Shown here in pieces: positions 34,739-43,956 of a stretch of DNA of 64,000 nucleotides. How positions within the stretch are numbered: the stretch's first letter is position 1; every line of letters starts with the position of its first letter. The notes under the pieces were generated by a model. That model was not told the DNA's origin, made no database searches, and saw nothing but the letters and a program-made list of their open reading frames with translations. Source of the stretch: Rhodospirillales bacterium (lineage in GTDB: Bacteria; Pseudomonadota; Alphaproteobacteria; Rhodospirillales; SHVU01); contig SHVU01000003.1 of the NCBI GenBank assembly GCA_009691105.1, positions 1 to 64,000 on the forward strand, read 5' to 3'. The position numbers were made by a program, and so were the translations under genes.

Positions 34739-36204
34739 TCGCGGTCGACGAGAAGGGAAAGTTGGGCGGGGAAGGGACCGCCGTTGCGGTCGGTCAGCGG
34801 CGTCGGATAGTCGCCGGTGAAACAGGCGTCGCAATAGCGCGGAGCGCGCGCGTCGCGCTTCGGCTCGCCGACGGCGCGATAGAGGCCGTCCATGGAAATG
34901 AAGGCGAGGCTGTCGACCTTGAGGCGATCCGCCATGGCTTTGAGATCATGTTGCGCCGCCATGAGCTGTTCGCGCTCCGGCGTGTCGATCCCATAGAAGC
35001 AAGAATGCGCGATCGGCGGGCTGGAGACACGCATATGCACTTCGGTCGCGCCGGCGCCACGCACCATCTCGACGATTTTGAGTGATGTCGTGCCGCGCAC
35101 GATCGAATCGTCCACCAAGATGACACGCTTGCCTTGCAGTTGGCGCGGGTTGGGATTGTGTTTGAGCCGCACGCCCAAGTGCCGGATGTGGTCGGACGGT
35201 TCGATGAAGGTCCGGCCGACGTAATGGTTGCGGACGATGCCAAGCTCGAATGGAATCTTCGCCTGTTCGGCATAACCGAGTGCCGCGGGCACACCCGAAT
35301 CGGGAACCGGCACGACCATGTCGGCATCGACATGGCTTTCCCTGGCCAGCTCGGCGCCGATCTTCTTGCGAACCGCGTAGATGTTGCGGCCCTCGACGAT
35401 CGAATCGGGGCGGGCGAAATAGATGAATTCGAAAATGCAGAAGCGGTTGGAGGCTTTGGTGAAGGGTTTGATCGAGCGGACGCCGTCTCGGCTGATCATG
35501 ATGATCTCGCCTGGCTCGACGTCGCGGATGAACCGCGCCCCGATGATGTCGAAGGCGCAGGATTCGGACGCCAGCACGTATGCATCGCCGAGCCGGCCCA
35601 AGGCCAGCGGGCGGACGCCAATCGGGTCGCGGACGCCGATCAGCGTGTCGTGGGTGAGCGCGACGAGGGAATAGGCGCCTTCGATCTGCTTGAGGGCGTC
35701 GATCAGCCGGTCGACGACGGTGGCGAATTCGCTGGTGGCGATCAGGTGGACGATGACTTCGGTGTCGGTCGTCGACTGGAAGATGCAGCCGCGGCGGACC
35801 AAAGCCTTCCGAAGGGCATAGGCGTTGGTGAGGTTGCCGTTGTGACCGATGGCAAGGCCGCCGAACTCGAACTCGGCGAAGAGCGGCTGAACGTTGCGCA
35901 GGACCGTGCTGCCGGTCGTCGAATAGCGGTTGTGGCCGATGGCCATCGACCCGGGCAGGCGCTCGACGACGTCCTTCGATCCGAAGATATCTCCGACTAG
36001 GCCCATGGCCCGGTGGTGATGGAAGAGCTCGCCGTCGAAGGTGACGATACCGGCCGATTCTTGGCCGCGGTGTTGAAGGGCGTGGAGGCCGAGGGCGGTA
36101 TGGGCGACGGCGTCAGCTTGGCCGAAAATCCCGAAAATGCCGCACTCCTCGTGGAGGCGATCATCGTCGAATGGCGAAGTGCTGAGATTCGTGGTCTCGG
36201 TCAT
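34735..36204 (-). CDS. purF: Amidophosphoribosyltransferase
   Basis: A 489-residue PurF, first committed enzyme of purine synthesis (PRPP plus glutamine to phosphoribosylamine). A 20-residue propeptide precedes the catalytic Cys21 in RLHEECGIFGIFG. The glutaminase part has QHRGQESAGI and TVLRNVQPLFAEFEFGGLAIGHNGNL in outline; the PRPP loop is VILVDDSIVRGTT in the second half. cvpA lies eight bases upstream, the same partner as in E. coli. Translationally coupled to the SDR gene behind it. Confidence 0.95.
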   Translation of the reverse strand: MTETTNLSTSPFDDDRLHEECGIFGIFGQADAVAHTALGLHALQHRGQESAGIVTFDGELFHHHRAMGLVGDIFGSKDVVERLPGSMAIGHNRYSTTGSTVLRNVQPLFAEFEFGGLAIGHNGNLTNAYALRKALVRRGCIFQSTTDTEVIVHLIATSEFATVVDRLIDALKQIEGAYSLVALTHDTLIGVRDPIGVRPLALGRLGDAYVLASESCAFDIIGARFIRDVEPGEIIMISRDGVRSIKPFTKASNRFCIFEFIYFARPDSIVEGRNIYAVRKKIGAELARESHVDADMVVPVPDSGVPAALGYAEQAKIPFELGIVRNHYVGRTFIEPSDHIRHLGVRLKHNPNPRQLQGKRVILVDDSIVRGTTSLKIVEMVRGAGATEVHMRVSSPPIAHSCFYGIDTPEREQLMAAQHDLKAMADRLKVDSLAFISMDGLYRAVGEPKRDARAPRYCDACFTGDYPTPLTDRNGGPFPAQLSLLVDRE

Positions 36205-36212
36205 CGCGTCCG

Positions 36213-36872
36213 CTATTTGGTTTCGATCAGGCGCTGCATGTCGCGTCGCTGTCTCTCGTCATAGGCCCCAGGCTCGCGGGCATTACCCGGTCGGGGCGCC
36301 GGGTTGAGAATGTCATGGAGCACATTCGGACTGGCCCCCATATTACTTTTTTTTTCGGCATTCGCATCCCTAGAGTCGGCGTCCTCTCCCATCGGAACGA
36401 GAGACTTCAAGAACGTCGCGCCGGCCTCGACGACGGGCCGCGATCGGCCGGGTTTCAGCCACTCTGGCCGTTCATCCGGTTCCCAGGTCCATTCGACGGC
36501 GATGAAGGCGAGGCAGACGAACGCGGCGCCCCGCACCACCCCGAAGAGGAACCCAAGCGATCGATCGACAATGGCGAGCGGGCTTTGGCGAATCCATCCC
36601 GAGACCGCTTTGGCAACGGTGGAACAGACGACGAGGCTCACCACGAAGATCGTTCCCAACGCCACCACATCGGAATAAATGCCGATATCGAGCCGCTGAA
36701 ACCACGGCTGGGCATAGGGGAATCCATAAATAGTCGATAAAATCGCGCCCACCAGCCCACCGACCCACAGAACTTCCTTGGCGAAGCCGCGGCCGTAAGC
36801 GATCAGCGCCGACAGCAAAACGATGAGGGCGATGCCGATATCGGCGGCGTTGACGGCGGTGCTCTCATCCAT
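36213..36872 (-). CDS. cvpA: CvpA family membrane protein
   Basis: A 219-residue inner-membrane protein with four predicted helices: ADIGIALIVLLSALIAYGRG, VGGLVGAILSTIYGF, VVALGTIFVVSLVVCS and FLFGVVRGAAFVCLAFIAV. A polar C-terminal tail follows. CvpA proteins are linked to colicin V production, stress and envelope maintenance, but the mechanism is not settled. The start overlaps the radA end by eight bases. A run of nine A (T9 on the plus strand, 36347-36355) codes Lys-Lys in the tail and is a possible slippage site. Confidence 0.92.
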   Translation of the reverse strand: MDESTAVNAADIGIALIVLLSALIAYGRGFAKEVLWVGGLVGAILSTIYGFPYAQPWFQRLDIGIYSDVVALGTIFVVSLVVCSTVAKAVSGWIRQSPLAIVDRSLGFLFGVVRGAAFVCLAFIAVEWTWEPDERPEWLKPGRSRPVVEAGATFLKSLVPMGEDADSRDANAEKKSNMGASPNVLHDILNPAPRPGNAREPGAYDERQRRDMQRLIETK

Positions 36873-38286
36873 GGCGAACGCGCTCCACGCCCGCGGCCTG
36901 GGGGCTACGGCGACGGCGAATCGGAAAGCGCCCGACCAGGTCGCGTAGATGAGCGATTCGCTCGACGGTCATTCCGGCGGGTGAGCTGCCGCCTTCGCGT
37001 CCGGGATGGGCCGCCAGCGCTTTGGTGAAGCCGAGCTTGGCGGCTTCGCGCAGCCGGCTTTCCGTCTGGGCAACAGCCCGAACTTCGCCCGACAAGGCGA
37101 TCTCGCCGAAGATTACGGTTTCGGGCGGGACCGATTCGCCGCTGGCAGCCGAGACCAGCGCTGCGGCGACCGCAAGATCGGCGGCGGGCTCGGTGATTCG
37201 CAAGCCGCCGGCGACATTCAAATAGACGTCGTGGCCGGAGAGCGAGACACCGCACCGGGCCTCGAGAACGGCGAGGATCATCGCCAGCCGACCCGAATCC
37301 CATCCGACGACGGTGCGACGCGGCTGGGGCAGGGCCGAGGGCGAGACCAAGGCTTGAAACTCGACGAGAAGCGGCCGGCTGCCTTCGAGGCCAGCGAAGA
37401 CCGCCGTGCCGCTGGCGTTGGCGGCGCGCTCGCTCAGGAACAGCGACGAAGGGTTCGTGACTTCGGCGAGACCGCTGCCGGTCATCTCGAAGACCCCGAT
37501 CTCGTTGGTGGCCCCGAAGCGATTCTTGACGGCGCGCAGGATGCGGAACTGCTGGCTCGACTCGCCCTCGAAATAGAGGACGGCATCAACCATGTGTTCG
37601 AGAACGCGGGGACCGGCAATCATGCCTTCCTTGGTGACGTGTCCGACCAGAATCACCGCAAATCCCCGGCGTTTGGCAAGGGTCGTCAGCTCGTGGGCCG
37701 AAGCCCGGACCTGGGCCACCGTGCCCGGCGCCGATTCGAGGCCCTCGACCGACATGGTCTGGATCGAATCGATGATGGCGACATCGGGTCGATCGGTGGC
37801 GTCGAGGCTGGCGACGATATCGGCGACGCTGGTGGCGGTGGCCAACTGGACGCCGGCTTTGGCGAGACCGAGCCGCTCGGCCCGCATGCGCACTTGGTCG
37901 ATGGCCTCTTCGCCGGAGATGTAGGCAGTCTGGACCCGCGCGGCAAGTCCGGCCGCGGCCTGAAGAAGCAACGTCGATTTACCGATGCCCGGATCGCCGC
38001 CGACGAGAATCGCCGAGCCGGGGACCAGCCCGCCGCCGGTGACCCGGTCGAACTCGCCGATGCCGGTCGTATACCGCGCGGCGCGTTTCTGTTCGCCTTC
38101 GAGCGGCACGAACGTGACGCCGTGGCCGCCGACTCGCTTGGCGCCCCCGCTGCGGCTCCCACGACTGGCAATGGCTTTTTCTTCGACCAGGCTGTTCCAC
38201 GCGCCGCAGGCATCACAGCGGCCGGCCCACTTGGCGTGGCCAGCCCCGCAGCTTTGGCAGACATACACGGTGCGGGCTTGGGCCAT
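36865..38286 (-). CDS. radA: DNA repair protein RadA
   Basis: A 473-residue RadA (Sms), a branch-migration ATPase in recombination. N-terminal C4 zinc finger VCQSCGAGHAKWAGRCDACGAW, RecA-type Walker A GGDPGIGKSTLLLQ (about 94-107), the RadA signature KNRFG near residue 260 and a C-terminal Lon-protease-like domain with GHDVYLNVAGGLRITEPAADLA. All key motifs are intact and the length is normal. It is the first gene of radA-cvpA-purF-SDR, with overlaps or very small gaps, so one transcript is likely. Confidence 0.95.
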   Translation of the reverse strand: MAQARTVYVCQSCGAGHAKWAGRCDACGAWNSLVEEKAIASRGSRSGGAKRVGGHGVTFVPLEGEQKRAARYTTGIGEFDRVTGGGLVPGSAILVGGDPGIGKSTLLLQAAAGLAARVQTAYISGEEAIDQVRMRAERLGLAKAGVQLATATSVADIVASLDATDRPDVAIIDSIQTMSVEGLESAPGTVAQVRASAHELTTLAKRRGFAVILVGHVTKEGMIAGPRVLEHMVDAVLYFEGESSQQFRILRAVKNRFGATNEIGVFEMTGSGLAEVTNPSSLFLSERAANASGTAVFAGLEGSRPLLVEFQALVSPSALPQPRRTVVGWDSGRLAMILAVLEARCGVSLSGHDVYLNVAGGLRITEPAADLAVAAALVSAASGESVPPETVIFGEIALSGEVRAVAQTESRLREAAKLGFTKALAAHPGREGGSSPAGMTVERIAHLRDLVGRFPIRRRRSPQAAGVERVRHG

Positions 38287-38324
38287 GACGATTTAGGCCC
38301 CGGGCGTCCGCGCCTGCCGGCCGG

Positions 38325-39101
38325 TCATAGGCGAACCGCCATTTTGATCGGTCCTTCGGCGCGGCCGTGAATGAACTGATCGACATAGTCGTTGCCGGAC
38401 TTGTCGATCGTCGAGGTCGGACCGGACCAGACGATCTTGCCGGCATGGATCATGGCGATCCGGTCGGAGATCTTGCGGGCGCTGGCCATGTCGTGAGTGA
38501 TCGACAGCCCCGTTGCGCCGACGTCGCGGGTGATCTTGGCGATCAGGTCGTTGATGACGTCCGACATGATCGGATCGAGGCCAGTGGTCGGCTCGTCGAA
38601 GAAGATGATCTCGGGTTCGGAGGCGATGGCGCGGGCCAAGCCGACGCGCTTCTTCATGCCGCCTGACAATTCGGCGGGCGACAGATCGGCGACCTCTGGT
38701 CCAAGGCCGACCTGGGACAGTTTGGCGATGGCGATCTCTTTGGCGGCGGCGCGCGTGGCGCGCTTTTGGGCGAGAAGGCCGAAGGCGACGTTCTCCCAGA
38801 CCGGCAAGCTGTCGAACAGCGCCGCGCCCTGGAACAACATCCCGAACTTGCGATTGACCTGTTCGCGGTCGCGGCTCCGAAGCCCGATGACTTCTTGGCC
38901 GTCGATCTGGATGCTGCCGGCGTCGGGTGGCAAGAGGCCCAAGATGCACTTCAACAGGACCGACTTGCCGACGCCCGAGCCGCCAATGATGACGACCGAT
39001 TCGCCAACCCCGACCTCGAGATCGACGCCGTCGAGGACGATCTTGCGATCGAACGATTTGCGGACGCCCTTCAAGCGGATCTTGGGGGCAGCGGCGCTCA
39101 T
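38325..39101 (-). CDS. mlaF: ABC transporter ATPase of lipid transport (MlaF-type)
   Basis: A 258-residue ABC ATPase. Walker A GGSGVGKSVLLK (about 39-50), Q-loop MLFQGAALFDSLPVWENV, signature LSGGMKKRVGLARA and Walker B IIFFDEPTTGLDP are all present. The GGMKKR form with SVWEN-like Q-loop is characteristic of MlaF, which powers phospholipid transport between the membranes. It overlaps the permease gene by four bases. The mlaD gene, normally next, is not in the window. Confidence 0.9.
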   Translation of the reverse strand: MSAAAPKIRLKGVRKSFDRKIVLDGVDLEVGVGESVVIIGGSGVGKSVLLKCILGLLPPDAGSIQIDGQEVIGLRSRDREQVNRKFGMLFQGAALFDSLPVWENVAFGLLAQKRATRAAAKEIAIAKLSQVGLGPEVADLSPAELSGGMKKRVGLARAIASEPEIIFFDEPTTGLDPIMSDVINDLIAKITRDVGATGLSITHDMASARKISDRIAMIHAGKIVWSGPTSTIDKSGNDYVDQFIHGRAEGPIKMAVRL

Positions 39102-39871
39102 CGAGCGAAGAACATCTCGGTCAGGATGTAGTCGAAGCAGAGGATCAGGATCGATGCCGAGACCACGGCGTTGGTCGTGGCCGAGCCGACTCCTTGAGCG
39201 CCGCCGGCTGAGTGATAGCCGTGATAGCAGCCCATCAGCGTGACGATGAAGCCGAAGACGCTGGCTTTGACGAGACCCGAGATCACGTCCTGGAGTTGCA
39301 GGAAGTCCCAGGTGTTCTGCAGGTAATTGGCCGGGTTGAAGCCGAGCTTGTAGATCGAGACGAGATAGCCGCCGAAGACGCCGATGATGTCGGCGACGAA
39401 GACAAGAAGCGGCAGCATGGTGAGGCCGGCAAGGAGCCGCGGCGCCACCAGATATTTGAGCGGATTCGTCGACAGGGTTTCGAGGGCGTCGATCTGCTCG
39501 GTGACGCGCATCGTGCCGATCTCGGCGGCCATCGCGGCGCCGATCCGGCCTGCCACCATCAAGCCGCCGAGGACAGGCCCGAGCTCGCGGGTCATCGACA
39601 GGACGACGACGTTGGCGATCGCGCCCTCGGCCGAAAATCGCGCGAAGCCGGTGTAGCTTTGCAGCGCCAGGACCATGCCGGTGAAGAGTGCGGTCAGCCC
39701 GACGATCGGCATCGACAGATAGCCGATCTCGATCATCTGCCTGAGGATGACGCGGGCGTAGAACGGCGGCCGCACGATATGCGACAGCGCTGCGCCCGAG
39801 AACAGCGCGAGACGCCCAAGAGTCCCGACAAACTGCAGGAAGGTCCGGCCGATCGGTTGCAGGATCATCAT
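39098..39871 (-). CDS. mlaE: MlaE-type lipid ABC transporter permease
   Basis: A 257-residue MlaE family permease with five or so membrane segments (IVGLTALFTGMVLALQSYTGF near 60, VLGGLMVAGRIGAAMAAEIGTMRVTEQIDAL in outline, LPLLVFVADIIGVFGGYLVS and the C-terminal ASILILCFDYILTEMFFAR). The EIGTMRVTEQIDAL loop meets the ATPase. It is translated just before mlaF and ten bases after alr on the same strand, so alr may share the transcript. Acts in outer-membrane lipid asymmetry. Confidence 0.92.
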   Translation of the reverse strand: MMILQPIGRTFLQFVGTLGRLALFSGAALSHIVRPPFYARVILRQMIEIGYLSMPIVGLTALFTGMVLALQSYTGFARFSAEGAIANVVVLSMTRELGPVLGGLMVAGRIGAAMAAEIGTMRVTEQIDALETLSTNPLKYLVAPRLLAGLTMLPLLVFVADIIGVFGGYLVSIYKLGFNPANYLQNTWDFLQLQDVISGLVKASVFGFIVTLMGCYHGYHSAGGAQGVGSATTNAVVSASILILCFDYILTEMFFAR

Positions 39872-39880
39872 CGGGCCGGC

Positions 39881-40975
39881 TTACGCTCCGCCACGCCAGA
39901 CGCGGTGATAGCGCCGGCCGAGACCGGTAAGAATTTCATAGCCGCTGCTGCCGGCGGCGGCGCCGACGTCATCGACGGCTTGATGGGGACCGATGAGATC
40001 GACGAGGGTCCCCGGCACGACGGCGGATGCCGGAAGCGCGGTGACGTCGAGGGTGATCAGATCCATGGAAACCCGTCCCACAATCGGCACCCGGATGTCG
40101 TCGAGATAGGCGTTACCGCGATTGCTGAGCGACCGAAGATAGCCGTCGGCATAGCCCACCGCGACGGTGGCAAGTCTGCCGCGACGCCCTATTCGGTGGG
40201 TCGCACCATATCCAACGGTCTCCATAGCGTCAACGTCGCGAGCCTGGAGAACCTTGGCTTGCAAGCGCACGACCGGCGCCATGGGATTGGGTTGTCCGGG
40301 CACCGGCACGATGCCGTAGAGAGCCGAACCCGGTCGCACGAGATCGGCGTGATACGCATCGCCCAGAAAAATTCCCGACGAATTGGCGAAGGATCGACGA
40401 GCGCTGGGCACAAGCCGCGTCGCTTCGCGGAAGAGGTTGAGCTGTTCGCGATTGAGCGGATGCTCGGGTTCGTCGGCGCAGGCGAGGTGGCTGATGAGCA
40501 GTCCAACGCGCAAGCCGGCGATGAGATCCGGCTGCTCGGCGAGCCGACGCAGCTCGAACGGTGACAGCCCCAGGCGCCGCATCCCGGTGTCGATGTGAAT
40601 GTCGGCCGTGCCGTCCTTCGGGCCGGTCGTTTTCCACGCCTCGATTTCGCCAAGACTGTTGAGCACGGGAATGAGCCGGTGCTCCGCAAAGACCGGTGCG
40701 GTGCCGGGCAGCAGACCATTGAGAACGTGAATATCGGCGTCGGGCAGGGCGCGGCGGAGAGCGATGCCCTCGCTGATATGGGCGACGAAGAACTGCCGGC
40801 AGCCAGCCCGTGCCAGGGCCGGTCCGACCTTGTCGGCGCCCAAGCCATACGCGTCGGCTTTGACGACCGCGCCAGCCTCGGCGCCTTTCAGGCGGCCGGC
40901 AACGAGCCGCCAGTTGGCGACGATGGCGTCGAGATCAATGGTCAGGATCGCGCCGGAGATCGCGGAAGCGTCCAT
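39881..40975 (-). CDS. alr: Alanine racemase
   Basis: A 364-residue fold III PLP racemase that supplies D-alanine for peptidoglycan. The PLP lysine is in GAVVKADAYGLGADKVG (about residue 39). Other blocks are IHIDTGMRRLGL, the GYGATHRIGRRGRLATVAVGYADGY catalytic-tyrosine region and GRVSMDLITLDVT. It lies 23 bases after dnaB on the same strand. Several alphaproteobacteria carry dnaB-alr in this order together with radA and rpsF-rplI nearby, which supports the assignment. Confidence 0.93.
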   Translation of the reverse strand: MDASAISGAILTIDLDAIVANWRLVAGRLKGAEAGAVVKADAYGLGADKVGPALARAGCRQFFVAHISEGIALRRALPDADIHVLNGLLPGTAPVFAEHRLIPVLNSLGEIEAWKTTGPKDGTADIHIDTGMRRLGLSPFELRRLAEQPDLIAGLRVGLLISHLACADEPEHPLNREQLNLFREATRLVPSARRSFANSSGIFLGDAYHADLVRPGSALYGIVPVPGQPNPMAPVVRLQAKVLQARDVDAMETVGYGATHRIGRRGRLATVAVGYADGYLRSLSNRGNAYLDDIRVPIVGRVSMDLITLDVTALPASAVVPGTLVDLIGPHQAVDDVGAAAGSSGYEILTGLGRRYHRVWRGGA

Positions 40976-40998
40976 GGCCGGATCTGACCGTGGCCGGG

Positions 40999-42495
40999 CT
41001 AGAAGGGCGCGTCCTGCGCCGTCGCCAAGTTCTCGAAGCGCGTGAATTCGCCCATGAACGAGAGATCGACCTTGCCGGTGGGACCGTGGCGCTGTTTGGC
41101 GACGATGACTTCCGCCTTGTTCTTAACTTCTTCCAGGTTGCGTTCCCAGTTCATGCGACGTTCGACATACTTCTCGTCGTTTTCTTCCGGCCGGCGCTGG
41201 GGTTCGGCGCGTTCCAAGTAGTACTGCTGGCGGAAGATGAACATGACGACGTCCGAGTCTTGTTCGATCGTGCCCGATTCACGAAGGTCGGAAAGCTGAG
41301 GCCGCTTGTCTTCGCGCTGCTCGACGGCACGCGACAGTTGCGACAAGGCGATCACCGGAACTTCCAGTTCCTTGGCCAGGGTCTTGAGACCGCGCGTGAT
41401 CTCGGAGATTTCCATCATGCGGTTATCGTGCCGCGTGCCGGCGCTGGCGCTCATGAGTTGTAGGTAGTCGACGACGATCAGGCCGAGCTTGCTCTGGCGC
41501 TTGAGGCGCCGAGCCCGGGTCCGGAGCTGGCTGACCGACAGGGCCGGCGAATCGTCGATGAAGATCGGAAGTTCGAGCAATTCCTGACTGGTGGTGGCGA
41601 GGCGGGCGAACTCGTCGCGCGACAGCTCGCCCTTGCGCATCCGATCCGAGCCGATGTTGCTCGACTCTGAAATGATACGGGCGGCGAGCTGCTCGGCCGA
41701 CATTTCCAGCGAGAAGAACCCGACCACCGCGCCGTCGGCGCCATTGGTACGGGCATAGGTATAGGCGGCGTTGAACGCCATGTTGGTGGCCAGCGCCGTC
41801 TTGCCCATGCTGGGGCGGCCGGCGAGGACGATCAGGTCGGACCGGTGCAGACCGCCGAGGAGCTTGTCCATGGCGATGAAGCCGGTCGGAACGCCACTCA
41901 GGCTCGATTCCCGCTTGAAAGCGGCGTCGGCCATTTCCAGGGCGCGGGTCAGGGATTCTTTGAAGGGCCGGAAGCCGCCCTCGTATTCGCCGGTGGCGGC
42001 GAGCTCGTACAGGCGATGTTCGGCGGCTTCGATCAGGCGTGGCGCGGTCTCCTCGATTTCACCGGAGAACGCCTCGTTCACCATGTCGTGACCGAGCCCG
42101 ATCAACTGGCGCTTGAGGAACAGGTCATAGATCAGGCGGCCGTACTCGCCGGCATTGATGACGGCGACGGCGCTGGCGGCGAGTTCGTACAGGTACCCGA
42201 CGCCGCCGGCGTCGACGAGGCCATCGTCGTTCTCGAAGAAGCCCTTCAGGGTGACCGGATCGGCGATCTGGCCGCGTTCGATGATCTTGCCGACGGCCTG
42301 AAAGATCCGTCCGTGGTGCGGCAGGAAGAAATGCTCGGGCCGCATGAACTCGATGACCCGCTCGAAGGCGCGGTTATCGACGAAAATGGCGCCGAGCAAG
42401 GCGCGTTCCGCATCGAGATTGTGGGGCAGTCGACGAAACGCCGAGACTTCGACTTCCGTCACGGCTTGGGGGCGTTCGGTAGCGACTGTGGGCAT
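40999..42495 (-). CDS. dnaB: Replicative DNA helicase DnaB
   Basis: A 498-residue DnaB. The N-terminal domain (RRLPHNLDAERALLGAIFVDNRAFERV) binds primase, and the RecA-like motor has Walker A AGRPSMGKTALATNMA (about residue 216-231) and motif LIVVDYLQLMSAS. No intein or insertion interrupts it. It is the ring helicase that opens the replication fork. The 100 bases before the next gene upstream probably hold its promoter, but none is clear by eye. Confidence 0.95.
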   Translation of the reverse strand: MPTVATERPQAVTEVEVSAFRRLPHNLDAERALLGAIFVDNRAFERVIEFMRPEHFFLPHHGRIFQAVGKIIERGQIADPVTLKGFFENDDGLVDAGGVGYLYELAASAVAVINAGEYGRLIYDLFLKRQLIGLGHDMVNEAFSGEIEETAPRLIEAAEHRLYELAATGEYEGGFRPFKESLTRALEMADAAFKRESSLSGVPTGFIAMDKLLGGLHRSDLIVLAGRPSMGKTALATNMAFNAAYTYARTNGADGAVVGFFSLEMSAEQLAARIISESSNIGSDRMRKGELSRDEFARLATTSQELLELPIFIDDSPALSVSQLRTRARRLKRQSKLGLIVVDYLQLMSASAGTRHDNRMMEISEITRGLKTLAKELEVPVIALSQLSRAVEQREDKRPQLSDLRESGTIEQDSDVVMFIFRQQYYLERAEPQRRPEENDEKYVERRMNWERNLEEVKNKAEVIVAKQRHGPTGKVDLSFMGEFTRFENLATAQDAPF

Positions 42496-42596
42496 CGCGG
42501 GACCCTAGGCTCTTCGCTCCCGCGATACTACCCCGCCGCGTGTGAATAGCGGTAACAACCCCTGTGGATCGTGGGCATAAGATTCGCGACGCGCGA

Positions 42597-43835
42597 TCAC
42601 GCCGAGCGGCGCGACCAAATCGATTCGCCGCGGCGAATCGATTCGAGCAGATAGTCCCGGGTCAAAGGCACGGCATCCTGGCGCCGCGCCAGCTGAATCT
42701 GGAAGACGACGTTGCCGAGGCGGCGGAACGAAATCTCGCTGATCACCAGGTAGTGCTCCCACATCCGGCAGAAACGCTCGTCGTAGAGCGCCCTAACGGT
42801 GTCGCGGTTGGCTTCGAAGCGCTCGCGCCAGCGCCGCAGGGTCTCGGCGTAGTGCAGCCGGAGGATTTCGATGTCGGTAATGACGAGGCCCGAACGTTTG
42901 ATCGAGGCCGTGACCTCGGACAGCGCCGGGATATAGCCGCCGGGGAAGATGTACTTGCGGATCCAGCCGTCGGTGACGGTGGGGCCGCCGCTGCGGCCGA
43001 TGGTGTGGACCAGGGCGACGCCGTCTTCGGTCAAGCGGTGGCGGATGGTGCGGAAGAACGTGTCGTAGCGGACGACGCCGACGTGCTCGAACATGCCCAC
43101 CGAGACGATCCGGTCGAAACTGCCGCTCACGGCGCGATAGTCGCGAAGCTCGAAGCGCACCTGCTGGGTAAGGCCGCTGTCGCGAGCCCGGGCCTGGGCG
43201 TAGGAGAGTTGCTCCGTCGAGAGCGTCACGCCGGTGACCTGGGCTTGGGCCTCGGAGGCGAGATGCAAGGCGAGGCCACCCCAGCCGCAACCGATATCGA
43301 GGACGCGCTGGCCGGGCTCGACATGGAGTTTGGTGGCGATCAAGCGCTTCTTGGCCAGCTGCGCCGTTTCGAGGTTTTAGGTCCCCGTGGGGAAGTAGGC
43401 GCAGGAATACTGGCGGTCGCGGTCGAGGAAGAGCCCGAACAGTTGGCCGGACAGATCGTAATGATGGGCGACGTTGGCCCGCGACCGTCCCGCCGGATTG
43501 AATTGGTGAATGCACCGCAGCAGCCGGCCGAGCCGGGTACGGACGCGCTGCGAGAAAAGGAGCCGATCGGTGCCGAGGTTTTGCCCTATCAGGTCCATGA
43601 AATCTTAGAGCGACGCGTCTTCGATCGTTACGCGGCCATCCATATAGCCTTCGCCCGGCGCGACCTCGGGGTCTAGAGCCAGTCGCGTCGCGATATGGCG
43701 GTCATGGAGGCGAAGGGTGATTCGCGGTCCGGAGGTTCCGGCGAATCGATGCCGCTTGCCGGCATGGTCAATGACGTCGAGCGTGCCGACCCGAATCAGC
43801 GGTTTCAGGACAGCCGAGAGCAAGCGCATCATCAA
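42597..43835 (-). pseudogene. cfa: Cyclopropane-fatty-acyl-phospholipid synthase, two in-frame stops
   Basis: A continuous 412-codon frame for a Cfa-type SAM methyltransferase, interrupted twice by TAA without any frameshift. Segment 1 ends EDASL, then TAA stands before DFMDLIGQNLG, where Tyr (TAC) is expected. Segment 2 ends CAYFPTGT, then TAA stands before NLETAQLAKKRL, probably once GAA. The third segment is complete, with DIGCGWGGLALHLA (SAM motif), FDRIVSVGMFEHVGV and FPGGYIPALSE. A perfect -10 like TATAAT (43894-43899, minus strand) lies upstream but its -35 is poor. Recent gene death or sequence error; recoding is unlikely because TAA ends many intact genes here. Confidence 0.85.
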
Positions 43836-43920
43836 ACCCCGGGGCTCCGGCCCTATTCCAATGGAGCGTCCCAGGGCCGGTCACGGACAGGAAATTATAC
43901 CTGCCTCATACCCGCGATTC

Positions 43921-43939
43921 CACCGGCTGAAAACCGGTG
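43921..43939 (-). terminator. Hairpin after the rpsF-rplI operon
   Basis: CACCGG (43921-43926) and CCGGTG (43934-43939) form a six-pair stem with a seven-base loop, 18 bases after the rplI stop when read on the minus strand. No T-tract follows, so it may be a weak or Rho-assisted end, or only an RNA-end stabiliser. Confidence 0.35.
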
Positions 43940-43956
43940 CGGAAGAGAGAGATTCG

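Noticed and set aside
42597..43835. Recoding of TAA as a sense codon to rescue cfa
   Set aside because: TAA ends intact genes nearby (for example MFS at 3770 and the DapA paralog at 12446), and the two positions would need different amino acids (Tyr and probably Glu).
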